Notes under the pieces: generated by a model
Told to the model about the DNA's origin: nothing
What the model saw: only the letters and a program-made list of their open reading frames with translations
Database searches by the model: none
Assembly: GCF_016598475.1 (NCBI RefSeq)
Contig: NZ_JAEMUX010000028.1
Span: forward strand, 25,850 to 89,849
Direction: 5' to 3'
DNA: 64,000 nt
Origin: Streptomyces adelaidensis
GTDB lineage: Bacteria; Actinomycetota; Actinomycetes; Streptomycetales; Streptomycetaceae
Translations under genes and position numbers: made by a program
Shown here: one piece after another, positions 41,586 through 50,153 of the stretch
Position numbering within the stretch: the first letter of the stretch is position 1
Layout: each line of letters opens with the position of its first letter

Positions 41586-42664
41586 CCGCCGTCGCGGCCG
41601 GGCGCACGGGCGAGCCCGAGGCGGCCTGGTGGTGGTTCCCCAGCAACGACCACCCGCTCGACAAGGCCACGTACGACGTGTCCGTGCTCGTGCCGGACGG
41701 CACACAGGCCATCTCCAACGGCACGCTCCAGTCGACGAGTTCACGCGCCGGCTGGACCCGCTACAACTGGCGGTCCGACAAACCGCAGGCGTCCTACCTC
41801 GCCACGCTCGCCGTCGGGAAGTTCGACATCACGACCGGGCGGACCGAGAACGGCATCCCGATCATCAACGCCTACAGCAAGGACATCGGGGACAACTACG
41901 GCGCGGCCCGCACCAGCATCGAACGTACGGGTGAGATCGCGGATTGGCTGACCGAATACTTCGGGCCGTATCCCTACAACGCGCTCGGCGGATACGTGCC
42001 GAACACCCCCGCCGTCGGCTACGCGCTGGAGACCCAGACACGGCCGTTCTACAGCCCGCGGCAGTTCGCGAACGGGTCGAACGTCTCCGTCGTCGTCCAT
42101 GAGCTGGCCCACCAGTGGTACGGCGACCTGGTGTCCGTCGCCGGGTGGAAGGACATCTGGATCAACGAGGGGTTCGCGCGGTACGCGCAGTGGCTGTGGT
42201 CCGAGCACGAGAACGAGGGCACGGCGCAGGAGATCGCGGACTATGTGTACGCGTCACATCCGGCCGACGACCCTTTCTGGACGGTCGAACCGGGGGACCC
42301 CGGGCCGGCGAACCAGTTCCATCTCGCGGTGTACGACCGGGGGGCGCTGGCGCTGCAGGCGCTGCGCAACGAGATCGGGGACGGGGCGTTCTTCGAGATT
42401 CTGAAGGGGTGGCCGGCGCGGTACGCGTACGGGAACGCGACGGTGGGCGACTTCGTCGCGTATGCGGAGTCGGTGTCCGGGGAGTCGTTGGGGGAGCTGT
42501 TCGACACGTGGCTGTACGAGCCGGTGAAACCGGGTGCTGCTGCGGCTGGGCGGGGGGCGGTGGCTTCGGCGGGGGTTGTTCCTGAGGCGCCCAGGTCCTG
42601 GATGAAGATTGTGGCGACCAACTCCGTTCATGAGCATGAGCATGAGGGTGGCGACGGGCGCTGA
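41586..42664 (+). pseudogene. M1 family aminopeptidase gene lacking its 5' part
   Basis: From EPEAAWWWFPSNDHPLDK onward this is an M1 metallopeptidase. ALETQTRPFYSP takes the substrate-motif position, and the zinc site HELAHQWYGDLVSVAGWKDI plus INEGFA (HExxH-x18-E) is intact. The normal first 130-150 residues, including secretion signal, are absent. The frame is open to 41399 but that stretch is antisense to the M14 fragment. The catalytic domain could still fold, but no promoter, start or signal is visible, so loss of function is likely. The C-terminus is His/Glu-rich (HEHEHEGG). Confidence 0.8.
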
Positions 42665-42702
42665 GGGGTCGGGCGGTCCAGTCGGATGGTGGCTGCGGGT
42701 TC

Positions 42703-42757
42703 GTGGGGGCTGGTCGCGCAGTTCCCCACGCTGCTGAAGTGGGGCTGCGCCCCTGCT
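42703..42757. repeat. GCGCAGTTCCCC intergenic element, degenerate copy C
   Basis: GTGGGGGCTGGTCGCGCAG followed by TTCCCCACGCTGCTGAAG: the left half matches other copies, while the right half is diverged and replaced by an inverted CTGAAG/CTTCAG arrangement around GGGGCTGCGCCCC. It lies between the convergent M1 fragment and the b-subunit-like gene. Confidence 0.7.
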
Positions 42758-43234
42758 TCAGAGGCGGGGGTGGACCTCGGCTTCGATTCGTTCGCCCACT
42801 ACTCTGCTCGCCAGGTTCGAGGCCAGCTCCGAGACGTAGATGCGGAGTTCGGCCTCGGCTGTGGCGCGGTCGGCGGTCAGGCGGGTGTGGCCTTCGGTGA
42901 GGAGGGCGTCGTGCTCGCGTAGGCCGTCGGCTCGGGCCTCGGTGATCAGGGCGGTGCCCTCCTCGAAGGCTTGCTGGCGGATGCGGGCGGCGGCGTGGCG
43001 CGCCTCGGCAAGGGCGGCGGCCACCTCTGCCCGCTTGGCCAGCGCCTGCTTCCGTACGGCTTCGGCCTGGGCCTCGGCTCCCTTGGTCGCGGCCTCGCGG
43101 TCCTCCAGGACGCGCTGGATCCTGGGCACGGCGCGGACGAAGAAGAGGAAGACGAGCGCGAACAGCACCGAGGCGGCCACAAGTTCCATGACCGGGGGGT
43201 TCAACGGGCCGATGTCCATGGGGAGAAGATCCAT
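42758..43234 (-). CDS. Orphan ATP synthase F0 subunit b-like protein
   Basis: A 158-residue protein with one N-terminal transmembrane helix (VMELVAASVLFALVFLFFVR) and then a long charged, Ala-rich coiled coil (about residues 37-150), the architecture of AtpF. Similar opening words (IQRVLEDREA) occur in b subunits. No other ATP synthase gene is nearby, so this is not the atp operon. It may be a b-like paralogue with another scaffolding role. The start at ATG 43234 or ATG 43219 is unresolved. Confidence 0.75.
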   Translation of the reverse strand: MDLLPMDIGPLNPPVMELVAASVLFALVFLFFVRAVPRIQRVLEDREAATKGAEAQAEAVRKQALAKRAEVAAALAEARHAAARIRQQAFEEGTALITEARADGLREHDALLTEGHTRLTADRATAEAELRIYVSELASNLASRVVGERIEAEVHPRL

Positions 43235-43285
43235 ACCGGTGGCTTACCCACTCCCCCGCGCGAGGTACCGCACATGGGCCTTGGA

Positions 43286-43765
43286 TCAGTCCCCGTGGTC
43301 GTACACCGTCACCGATATACCCCGCCGGATCAGCCGGTCGGTGATCAGGGGCTCCACGCGGGACCACTTGCCGCCGGCCAGTCCGCAGCCGATGCGTGGC
43401 ATGTGGACCGAGGCCTCCAGCTCCAGGGCCTTGTCGGCGAGCAGGCCCAGGGCCTTGTCGATGGCCTCGTAGCGCACGGGGACGCCCTTGCTGCCGGTGC
43501 GGATGCCGCGCTGGCCTATCAGGTTGGCGACCCAGGTGTACGGGCCGACCTGGACGAACTGGGCGGCGCCGAGTCCGAAGTCGTTGGCGGCACGGCCCCG
43601 GTGCCAGGCGCGGTAGGCGGCCTCCGGCTCCGGCCAGCGGTGGGAGAGAGCGAGGACGAAGCCCTTGCCCCAGCCGCCCAGGTCGTTGCTGACATGGGCG
43701 ATGACCTTGACGCCCTTGCCCAGCGGCACGGTCGCGTCACCCCGGATGTATGTGATCCCCGACAT
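43286..43765 (-). CDS. Macrodomain protein (Poa1p/TARG1-like)
   Basis: A 159-residue single macrodomain. ITYIRGDATVPLG opens the domain, VIAHVSNDLGGWGKGFVLAL is the ADP-ribose binding loop region, and HMPRIGCGLAGGKWSRVEPL is the second ligand loop. This layout matches ALC1/Poa1-like macrodomains, which hydrolyse ADP-ribose-1''-phosphate or remove ADP-ribose from proteins or nucleic acids. No ADP-ribosyltransferase gene lies beside it, so it is not an obvious toxin-antitoxin pair. ATG 43765 is the start. Confidence 0.9.
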   Translation of the reverse strand: MSGITYIRGDATVPLGKGVKVIAHVSNDLGGWGKGFVLALSHRWPEPEAAYRAWHRGRAANDFGLGAAQFVQVGPYTWVANLIGQRGIRTGSKGVPVRYEAIDKALGLLADKALELEASVHMPRIGCGLAGGKWSRVEPLITDRLIRRGISVTVYDHGD

Positions 43766-43829
43766 GACGCCACCGTACGGGCCGCCACTGACAATCGGCC
43801 CTGAGCGGAGGTGTCACAGCTCTGGTGAG

Positions 43830-43845
43830 ACAGCGATACTGCTGT
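43830..43845 (+). promoter_or_regulatory. Promoter/operator of the MerR gene, leaderless candidate
   Basis: ACAGC-GATACT-GCTGT is an inverted repeat at 43830-43845. GATACT (43835-43840) resembles a -10 hexamer and lies 7 bases before the ATG, so transcription would start at about the start codon. No ribosome site is visible. An operator overlapping the promoter fits MerR-type control. Confidence 0.55.
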
Positions 43846-43847
43846 AC

Positions 43848-44588
43848 ATGACGAGCGACACCGGGGAGAGCACCGGGGCAGACACCGGGGAGAGCCGTCT
43901 CACCGTCGACGAGCTGGCCGCGCGGGCGGGTGTCACGGTGCGCACGGTCCGCTTCTACAGCACCAGGGGCCTGCTGCCGCCGCCGGTGATCGGGCCACGC
44001 CGGGTCGGGCACTACGGGCGGGACCACCTCGCCCGGCTCGCGCTGATCGAGGAACTCCAGCGGCAAGGCATGACCCTCGCGGCCATCGAGCGGTATCTGC
44101 GGCAGCTGCCACCGGACCTCACCCCGCGCGACCTCGCGCTCCAGCGTGCGGTGGTCGCCTCCTGGGCGCCGGACGCGGCGGAGACGGTGACGCGGGAGGA
44201 ACTGGAGCGGCGGGCGGGGCGGCCCCTGGCCTCGGCGGACGTGGAGCGGCTGGTCGCGATGGGCGTGGCCGAGCGGGACGGCGACGGGTTCCGGGTGGAC
44301 CCCGGGCTGCTGCGGCTCGGGGTGGAGCTCCTCGACGTACCCCTGTCCGAGGAGTCGATCCTCGCCGCCCGGAACGTACTGATCGAGCACTCTCGCGCGG
44401 CGGCCCACGCACTGTCTCGGCTCTTCCGTGACGCGGTCGCGGAACGGGATCCGCAGGCGGTGAAGTCGCTGTCCGCACACATGCAACCGCTGGTCGTGCA
44501 GGCCCTGTTGACGACCTTTCAGCGGTCGCTGAGGCAGGAGCTGCGGGAGTGGCTCGACGGCGCGTCCGAGGTGGGCGGGTCCGTCTGA
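43848..44588 (+). CDS. MerR family transcriptional regulator
   Basis: A 246-residue protein. The winged helix-turn-helix is LTVDELAARAGVTVRTVRFY at about residues 18-37, followed by STRGLLPPPVIG and HYGRDHLARLALIEELQRQG with a dimerisation helix. The effector domain (about 95-246) is helical without a cysteine pair, so metal or redox sensing is unlikely and a small organic ligand is more probable. ATG 43848 appears leaderless. It precedes the convergent beta-oxidation operon, separated by a large inverted repeat. The target gene is unknown beyond itself. Confidence 0.9.
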   Translation: MTSDTGESTGADTGESRLTVDELAARAGVTVRTVRFYSTRGLLPPPVIGPRRVGHYGRDHLARLALIEELQRQGMTLAAIERYLRQLPPDLTPRDLALQRAVVASWAPDAAETVTREELERRAGRPLASADVERLVAMGVAERDGDGFRVDPGLLRLGVELLDVPLSEESILAARNVLIEHSRAAAHALSRLFRDAVAERDPQAVKSLSAHMQPLVVQALLTTFQRSLRQELREWLDGASEVGGSV

Positions 44589-44620
44589 GTCGTTGAGCTT
44601 CCCCAGGGGGTGCGTTGTCG

Positions 44621-44770
44621 GGTGCGGGTTGTGTGTCTGGGGGGTGCTCGCGCAGTTCCCCGCGCCCTAAAGCGAAAGGCCAGGGCTGCGCCCGTGCTTT
44701 TCGCTTTTTCAGGGGCGCGGGGAACTGCGCGACAAGCCCCCACCGGACCCGCAGACGAAAACCCGCACCC
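44621..44770. repeat. 150-bp inverted pair of the GCGCAGTTCCCCGCGCCC element, copy D
   Basis: Two element copies face each other: outer arms GGGTGCGGGTT and AACCCGCACCC, inner GCGCAGTTCCCCGCGCCC and GGGGCGCGGGGAACTGCGC, and AAGCGAAA against TTTCGCTT around the centre. The RNA from either strand would form a long stem. It sits between the convergent MerR and fadJ genes and is a probable bidirectional terminator. Confidence 0.88.
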
Positions 44771-44778
44771 CGGGGGGC

Positions 44779-46953
44779 CTACGCGTCGGTGAAGGGGATG
44801 CCCTTCTCCGCCTTTTCCACCAGCAGCGCCGGAGGCGTGAAGCGGTCGCCGTATCGGTCGGCGAGCTGCCGCGCACGCGCGACGAAGCCCGGCAGGCCCC
44901 CTTCGTAGCCGTTGATGTACTGGAGGACGCCGCCGGTCCAGGCGGGGAAGCCGATGCCGAGGAGGGAGCCGATGTTGGCGTCGGCCACGGAGGTCAGGAC
45001 GCCCTCTTCGATCAGGCGGACCGTGTCGAGGGCCTCGGCGAAGAGCATGCGTTCCCGCATGTCTTCGAAGGGGATGCGGTGGCCGGGCTCGGTGAAGTGT
45101 TCGCGGAGGCCGGGCCAGAGTTTGGCGCGGCGGCCGTCGGGGCCGTAGTCGTAGAAGCCGGCGCCGCCGCTGCGACCGGGGCGGCCGAACTCGTCGACCA
45201 TGCGGTCGATGACAGCCTCGGCGGGGTGGACGGCCCAGGTGCCGCCCGCCTCCTCGACGGCCCGCCGCGACTCGGCACGGATCTTGCGGGGCAGGGTGAG
45301 GGTCAGCTCGTCCATGAGGGAGAGGACCTTGGCGGGGTAACCCGCCTGGGCCGCCGCCTGTTCGACGGAGGCGGGCTCGATGCCCTCGCCCACCATCGCG
45401 ACGCCTTCGTTGAGGAAGTGGCCGATGACCCGGGAGGTGAAGAAGCCGCGTGAGTCGTTGACGACGATCGGGGTCTTCTTGATCTGGCGGACGAGGTCGA
45501 AGGCGCGGGCGAGGGCCTCGTCGCCGGTCCGGTCGCCCTTGATGATCTCGACCAGCGGCATCTTGTCGACGGGTGAGAAGAAGTGCAGGCCGATGAAGTC
45601 GGACTGGCGGGAGACACCCTTGGCGAGTTCGGTGATGGGGAGGGTGGAGGTGTTGCTGCACAGCAACGCGTCCGGTGCCACCACCTCCTCGATCTGCTGG
45701 AAGACCTCGTGCTTGAGCTCGGTCTTCTCGAACACGGCCTCGATGACGGCGTCGCAGCCCGCGAGGTCGGCCGGGTCGGTGGTGGGGGTGATGCGGGCGA
45801 GGAGGGCGTCGGCCTTCTCCTGGGTGGTGCGGCCCTTGGACACCGCCTTGGCGCAGAGCTTCTCCGAGTAGCCCTTGCCCTTGGCCGCCGCCTCCGGCGA
45901 CACGTCCTTCAGGACGACCTCGATGCCCGCGCGGGCGCACGAGTAAGCGATGCCGGCGCCCATCATTCCGGCACCGAGGACGGCGACCTTGCGGACCTGG
46001 CGGGGTTCGAAGCCCTTGGGGCGGTTCACACCGGAGTTGACGGCCTGGAGGTCGAAGAAGAAGGCCTGGATCATGTTCTTCGAGGTCTGTCCGGCGGCCA
46101 GTTCGACGAAGTAGCGGGCCTCGATGACCTGGGCGGTCTCGAAGTCGACCTGGGCGCCCTCGACGGCGGCGGCGAGAATCCTGCGCGGGGCGGGGTAGGG
46201 CGCGCCGCCCGTCTGCTTGCGCAGGGTGGCGGGGAAGGCGGGCAGGTTCGCCGCGAACTTCGGGTTGGCGGGCGTGCCGCCGGGGATGCGGTAGCCGGGC
46301 TCGTCCCAGGGCTGCCGCGACTCGGGGTTGGCGTCGATGAAGGCACGGGCCTTGGCGAGCAACTCGTCCTGGGTGGCGGCCACTTCGTGGATGAGGCCGT
46401 TCTGGAGGGCGCGCTGCGGGGTGTACTGGGTGCCCTGGAGCAGCACCTTCAGCAGGGCGTCGGCGATGCCCAGCAGCCGTACGGTGCGGACGATGCCGCC
46501 GCCTCCGGGCAGCAGCCCGAGGGTGACCTCGGGGCAGCCGATCTTCGAGCCGGGGGCGTCGAGGGCGATCCGGTGGTGGCAGGCGAGGGCCAGTTCGTAA
46601 CCGCCGCCGAGGGCCGCGCCGTTGATCGCCGCGACGACCGGCTTGCCGAGGGTCTCGATGCGGCGCAGGTCGCGCTTGATCTCCAGTCCGCCGTCGAACA
46701 GCTCCTGTGCGGTCTCGGGGGTGACCCGGATGAGATCGCGCAGGTCGCCACCGGCGAAGAAGGTCTTCTTGGCAGAGGTGACGATGATGCCGCGAATGGA
46801 GTCCTTCTCGGCCTCCAGGCGGTCGGTGATCACGGCGAGGGAGTCGCGGAACGCCTGGTTCATGGTGTTCGCGGACTGGTTGGGGTCGTCGAGGACGAGG
46901 GTGACGAGGCCCGTGCGGTCCTGTTCCCAGCGGATGGTGGTGCTCTCGGTCAT
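44779..46953 (-). CDS. 3-hydroxyacyl-CoA dehydrogenase/enoyl-CoA hydratase fusion (FadB/FadJ type)
   Basis: A 724-residue bifunctional beta-oxidation enzyme. Residues 1-190 are a crotonase domain (FFAGGDLRDL and AALGGGYELALACHHRIA, with both Glu present, PEVTLGLLPGGGG). Residues 320-500 are the NAD domain (VAVLGAGMMGAGIAYSCARA, LGAGMMG) and the C-terminal dehydrogenase domain contains SNTSTLPITELA and FHFFSPVDKM-like LHFFSPVDKMPLVEI. It hydrates enoyl-CoA and oxidises 3-hydroxyacyl-CoA. It is last in the operon CaiB-thiolase-FadJ, 109 bases after the thiolase. Confidence 0.95.
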   Translation of the reverse strand: MTESTTIRWEQDRTGLVTLVLDDPNQSANTMNQAFRDSLAVITDRLEAEKDSIRGIIVTSAKKTFFAGGDLRDLIRVTPETAQELFDGGLEIKRDLRRIETLGKPVVAAINGAALGGGYELALACHHRIALDAPGSKIGCPEVTLGLLPGGGGIVRTVRLLGIADALLKVLLQGTQYTPQRALQNGLIHEVAATQDELLAKARAFIDANPESRQPWDEPGYRIPGGTPANPKFAANLPAFPATLRKQTGGAPYPAPRRILAAAVEGAQVDFETAQVIEARYFVELAAGQTSKNMIQAFFFDLQAVNSGVNRPKGFEPRQVRKVAVLGAGMMGAGIAYSCARAGIEVVLKDVSPEAAAKGKGYSEKLCAKAVSKGRTTQEKADALLARITPTTDPADLAGCDAVIEAVFEKTELKHEVFQQIEEVVAPDALLCSNTSTLPITELAKGVSRQSDFIGLHFFSPVDKMPLVEIIKGDRTGDEALARAFDLVRQIKKTPIVVNDSRGFFTSRVIGHFLNEGVAMVGEGIEPASVEQAAAQAGYPAKVLSLMDELTLTLPRKIRAESRRAVEEAGGTWAVHPAEAVIDRMVDEFGRPGRSGGAGFYDYGPDGRRAKLWPGLREHFTEPGHRIPFEDMRERMLFAEALDTVRLIEEGVLTSVADANIGSLLGIGFPAWTGGVLQYINGYEGGLPGFVARARQLADRYGDRFTPPALLVEKAEKGIPFTDA

Positions 46954-47062
46954 GGCGGGGGTCTCCGTAGAAGCCTTGGAAGGCGTCGGCGCCGTGGCGG
47001 GCGCAGCGGCCGTGGAAGTCTCTTGGCGCGGGCGGCCTTTGATCGGCCGGTCCCGCCGGGAA

Positions 47063-48277
47063 TCAGATGCGCTCGACGATCGTCGCGACGCCCATGCCGC
47101 CGCCCACGCACAGTGTGGCCAGCCCGTACCGCTTGTCCTGGCGCTCCAGTTCGTCGACCAGCGTGCCGAGGATCATCGCGCCCGTCGCGCCGAGGGGGTG
47201 GCCAAGAGCGATCGCGCCGCCGTTGACGTTGACCTTGTCGAGCGAGAGCCCCATGTCCCGTACGAAGCGCAGGACCACGGCCGCGAACGCCTCGTTGATC
47301 TCGACGAGGTCGATGTCGTCGATGGTCAGCCCGGCCTTGGCGAGGGCCTTGCGGGTCGCGGGCGCGGGGCCGGTGAGCATGATGGTGGGCTCGGAGCCGG
47401 AGACCGCGGCGGAGACGATCCGGGCGCGCGGGCGCAGGCCGTAGCGCTCGCCGATCTCCTTGGAGCCGATGGCGACGAGGGCCGCGCCGTCCACGATGCC
47501 GGAGGAGTTGCCCGCGTGGTGGACGTGGTCGATCTCCTCGACCCAGTGGTATTCCTGCAGCGCCACCGCGTCGAAGCCGCCCAGTTCGCCGATGTCCGCG
47601 AAGGACGGCTTCAGTTTGGCCAGCGAGTCGGCGGTCGTGCCGGGCCGCATGTACTCGTCGTGGTCGAGGACCATGAGGCCCGCGCGGTCCACCACGGGGA
47701 CGACGGACTTCTCGAACCGGGCGTCCTTCCAGGCGGCCGCGGCCCGCTCCTGGGACAGCTCGGCGTACTCGTCGACGTCCCGGCGGGAGAATCCCTCGAT
47801 CGTGGCGATGAGGTCGGCGCCGATGCCCTGGGGCACGAAGTTGACCGCCAGGTTGGTCATCGGGTCGTTGAACCAGGCTCCGCCGTCGGAGGCCATGGGT
47901 ACGCGTGACATCGACTCGACGCCGCCCGCGAGCACCAGGTCCTCCCAGCCCGAACGGACCTTCGCCGCGGCCAGATTGACGGCCTCCAGGCCCGAGGCGC
48001 AGAAGCGGTTCTCCTGTACGCCGGCCACCGTGTCCGGCAGCCCGGCGGCGATCGCGGCGGTCCGGGCGATGTCGGAGCCCTGGTCGCCCACCGGGCCGAC
48101 GACACCGAGCACGATGTCGTCGACGGCGGCCGGATCGAGGCCGGGGAAGCGGCGCCGGACCTCGTGGATCAGTCCGACGACCAGGTCGATGGGCTTGGTG
48201 CCGTGCAGGGCGCCGTTCGCCTTGCCGCGGCCGCGCGGGGTGCGGATCGCGTCGTACACATACGCTTCGGTGCTCAC
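47063..48277 (-). CDS. Acetyl-CoA C-acetyltransferase (thiolase)
   Basis: A 404-residue thiolase. The acyl-acceptor Cys is in NRFCASGLEAVNLAA (near residue 93), NVNGGAIALGHPLGATGA holds the catalytic His, and CVGGGMGVATIVE the second Cys. It cleaves 3-ketoacyl-CoA or makes acetoacetyl-CoA. GTG 48277 overlaps the CaiB stop (GTGA). With FadJ downstream it completes the hydratase-dehydrogenase-thiolase set; no acyl-CoA dehydrogenase is in the operon. Confidence 0.95.
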   Translation of the reverse strand: MSTEAYVYDAIRTPRGRGKANGALHGTKPIDLVVGLIHEVRRRFPGLDPAAVDDIVLGVVGPVGDQGSDIARTAAIAAGLPDTVAGVQENRFCASGLEAVNLAAAKVRSGWEDLVLAGGVESMSRVPMASDGGAWFNDPMTNLAVNFVPQGIGADLIATIEGFSRRDVDEYAELSQERAAAAWKDARFEKSVVPVVDRAGLMVLDHDEYMRPGTTADSLAKLKPSFADIGELGGFDAVALQEYHWVEEIDHVHHAGNSSGIVDGAALVAIGSKEIGERYGLRPRARIVSAAVSGSEPTIMLTGPAPATRKALAKAGLTIDDIDLVEINEAFAAVVLRFVRDMGLSLDKVNVNGGAIALGHPLGATGAMILGTLVDELERQDKRYGLATLCVGGGMGVATIVERI

Positions 48278-49506
48278 GAGTCTGGCCTTTCAAGTGACGG
48301 GAGGAAGGGGCCCGGGGGCCGGTGTCGGTCGGTGTCCTGCGCGGCGGCATCCGGCGCGGAGCCGTCCCGCGCGGAGGTTTCCGTCAGGAGCCCCGATATG
48401 CCCCAGTCGTGGGCCACCTCCGCCGTGTCGGCGCCCGGCTGGGCGGGTCCGCTGCGGACCGAGGTGTGGGTGGCGGAGAAGCGGGGCGCGGGGGCCGGCT
48501 GGGTGATGCCGCCGAAGTCGGTGAAGGTGCCCCGGGCCGCCAGATGGGTGTGATGCGGGGCCTCGCGCAGCGACAGGACGGGGGCCACACAGGCGTCGGA
48601 GCCCTCGAAGACGGCTGTCCACTCGTCCCTCGTACGGGTCTTGAAGCGGGCCGCGACCGTCTCCCGCAGGTCGCCCCAGGCGGCCACGTCCTTGCGGGAC
48701 GGGGCCAGGTCCTTGATGCCGAGGAGGTCGACGAACTCGTCGTAGAACTGCTGCTCCAGGGCGCCCACGGCGACGTACCGGCCGTCGGCCGTCTCGTAGG
48801 TGCCGTAGAAGGGGCAGCCGCCGTCGAGCAGGTTGGCGGCGCGGCGGTCCTGCCAGCCGCCGGCGGCGAGCATGCCGTGGATCATCGCGGAGAGGTGCGA
48901 GGTGCCGTCGACGATGGCCGCGTCCACGACCTGGCCGGCGCCGGTGGCGCGGGCATGGTGGAGGGCGGCGAGGACGCCGACGACGAGGTAGAGCGAGCCG
49001 CCCGCGTAGTCGCCGAGGAGGTTGGCGGGGACGGCGGGCGGGGCGTCCGGGCCGCCGATCATGCCGAGGGTGCCGGTCAGGGCGATGTACGCGATGTCGT
49101 GGCCGGCGCGCTGGGCGAGCGGGCCCTGCTGGCCCCAGCCGGTCATCCGGCCGTAGACGAGCCCCGGGTTGCGGGCGTGACAGGTCTCGGGGCCGACGCC
49201 GAGCCGTTCGGCGACGCCCGGCCGGTAGCCCTCGATCAGGATGTCCGCGCGGTCGGCCAGTTCGAGGACGGTGTCGGGGCCGTCCGGGGACTTCAGGTCG
49301 ACGATCACCGACCTCTTGTTGCGGTTGGTGACGTCGTACAGGGGGTTCACGGCGAGGCCCGCGCCGCCCGGCCGGTCGACGCGGACGACGTCGGCGCCGA
49401 GGTCGCCGAGGAGCATGGCGGCGAACGGTCCCGGTCCGATGCCCGCGAGTTCGACCACGCGCACGCCGGTGAGCGGACCGTGCCCGGGCGTCTTCGCCAC
49501 TGCCAT
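48274..49506 (-). CDS. CaiB/BaiF family CoA-transferase, alpha-methylacyl-CoA racemase-like
   Basis: A 410-residue protein. Typical elements are GVRVVELAGIGPGPFAAMLL, LGADVVRVDRPGG, NRNKRSVIVDLK and the active Asp region PANLLGDYAGGSLYLV. The pattern LLGDYAGG is that of alpha-methylacyl-CoA racemases, which epimerise 2-methyl branched acyl-CoA before beta-oxidation. The last 45 residues are low-complexity and Asp/Arg/Pro-rich. ATG 49506 follows GGGGGC; upstream codons lack similarity. First gene of the operon, behind a 17-bp operator. Confidence 0.9.
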   Translation of the reverse strand: MAVAKTPGHGPLTGVRVVELAGIGPGPFAAMLLGDLGADVVRVDRPGGAGLAVNPLYDVTNRNKRSVIVDLKSPDGPDTVLELADRADILIEGYRPGVAERLGVGPETCHARNPGLVYGRMTGWGQQGPLAQRAGHDIAYIALTGTLGMIGGPDAPPAVPANLLGDYAGGSLYLVVGVLAALHHARATGAGQVVDAAIVDGTSHLSAMIHGMLAAGGWQDRRAANLLDGGCPFYGTYETADGRYVAVGALEQQFYDEFVDLLGIKDLAPSRKDVAAWGDLRETVAARFKTRTRDEWTAVFEGSDACVAPVLSLREAPHHTHLAARGTFTDFGGITQPAPAPRFSATHTSVRSGPAQPGADTAEVAHDWGISGLLTETSARDGSAPDAAAQDTDRHRPPGPFLPSLERPDS

Positions 49507-49536
49507 CAAGCCCCCAAACTTGTGACACGAACGATG

Positions 49537-49553
49537 TAACACCAGTGATGTTA
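49537..49553. promoter_or_regulatory. 17-bp near-perfect palindrome upstream of the beta-oxidation operon
   Basis: TAACACCAGTGATGTTA has 8-bp arms around a central base with one mismatched pair. It lies 31 bases upstream of the CaiB start. TetR- or GntR-type repressors of fatty acid degradation bind sites of this kind; no such regulator gene is adjacent, so it would act in trans. Confidence 0.6.
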
Positions 49554-49680
49554 GAAACGCGTTCCACCGCACACAAGCCCCGAGTGAGCAAACGCTTAGT
49601 CATTGTGCCCAATGTCGCGGCGCACGTCAGCCATGCCTCACCCGGGCGTCCTCACGGGCTCGACGGCCCCGCGGCCCGCC

Positions 49681-50124
49681 TCAGCGGGCCTCCAGCTCGG
49701 CTATCAGCTTCTTCGGGGCGATCACCCGGTAGCTCTCCTCGACCCAGTCGCACAGCAGCTCCGCTCTCGGCGCGCCCTGCTCCGCCAGCGGGACGCGCAC
49801 CCAGCCGGCCTTGCCCAGGCCGTACCCCGCGGGCTCGGCGCCGGGGCAGGTCAGGGCGTGGGCATGGGCCTCCTCGTCCCTGAGCTTCACGGTGACGCCC
49901 AGCGGATAGCTGCCGTCGTCCACGCCGAGGAACACGAACACCTTCTTGTTGACCTTCGCGACGCTCTCGCCCCAGGGAAACTCCTCGACCGCACCGGGCA
50001 TCCCGAGGGCGAACTCGCGCACCTTCTCCCACTTTTTCAGGGCGTTCCTGGGTACGGTCACGGCCACCTCCGGATCCCGCGCGTTCGGCTGCTCGTTCCT
50101 CACGCTAGCCTCAGCCACCGACAA
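49681..50124 (-). CDS. MmcQ/YjbR family protein
   Basis: A 147-residue protein with the YjbR fold: EKVREFALGMPGAVEEFPWG, VNKKVFVFLGV, and GLGKAGWVRVPL, ending WVEESYRVIAPKKLIAELEA. Family members have a DNA-binding-like double-wing fold; a role in DNA or stress metabolism is suspected but unproven. Start GTG 50124; the first 25 residues look non-homologous, and a GTG eight codons in is an alternative. It is divergent from the following reductase. Confidence 0.87.
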   Translation of the reverse strand: MSVAEASVRNEQPNARDPEVAVTVPRNALKKWEKVREFALGMPGAVEEFPWGESVAKVNKKVFVFLGVDDGSYPLGVTVKLRDEEAHAHALTCPGAEPAGYGLGKAGWVRVPLAEQGAPRAELLCDWVEESYRVIAPKKLIAELEAR

Positions 50125-50153
50125 CGGCGCGTGCGCGAGTGCTGAGGGGTGCG

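Noticed and set aside
43286..44588. Macrodomain gene as part of a DarTG-like toxin-antitoxin or defence island
   Set aside because: No ADP-ribosyltransferase toxin, nuclease or other defence gene lies beside it; the neighbour is an ordinary MerR regulator.
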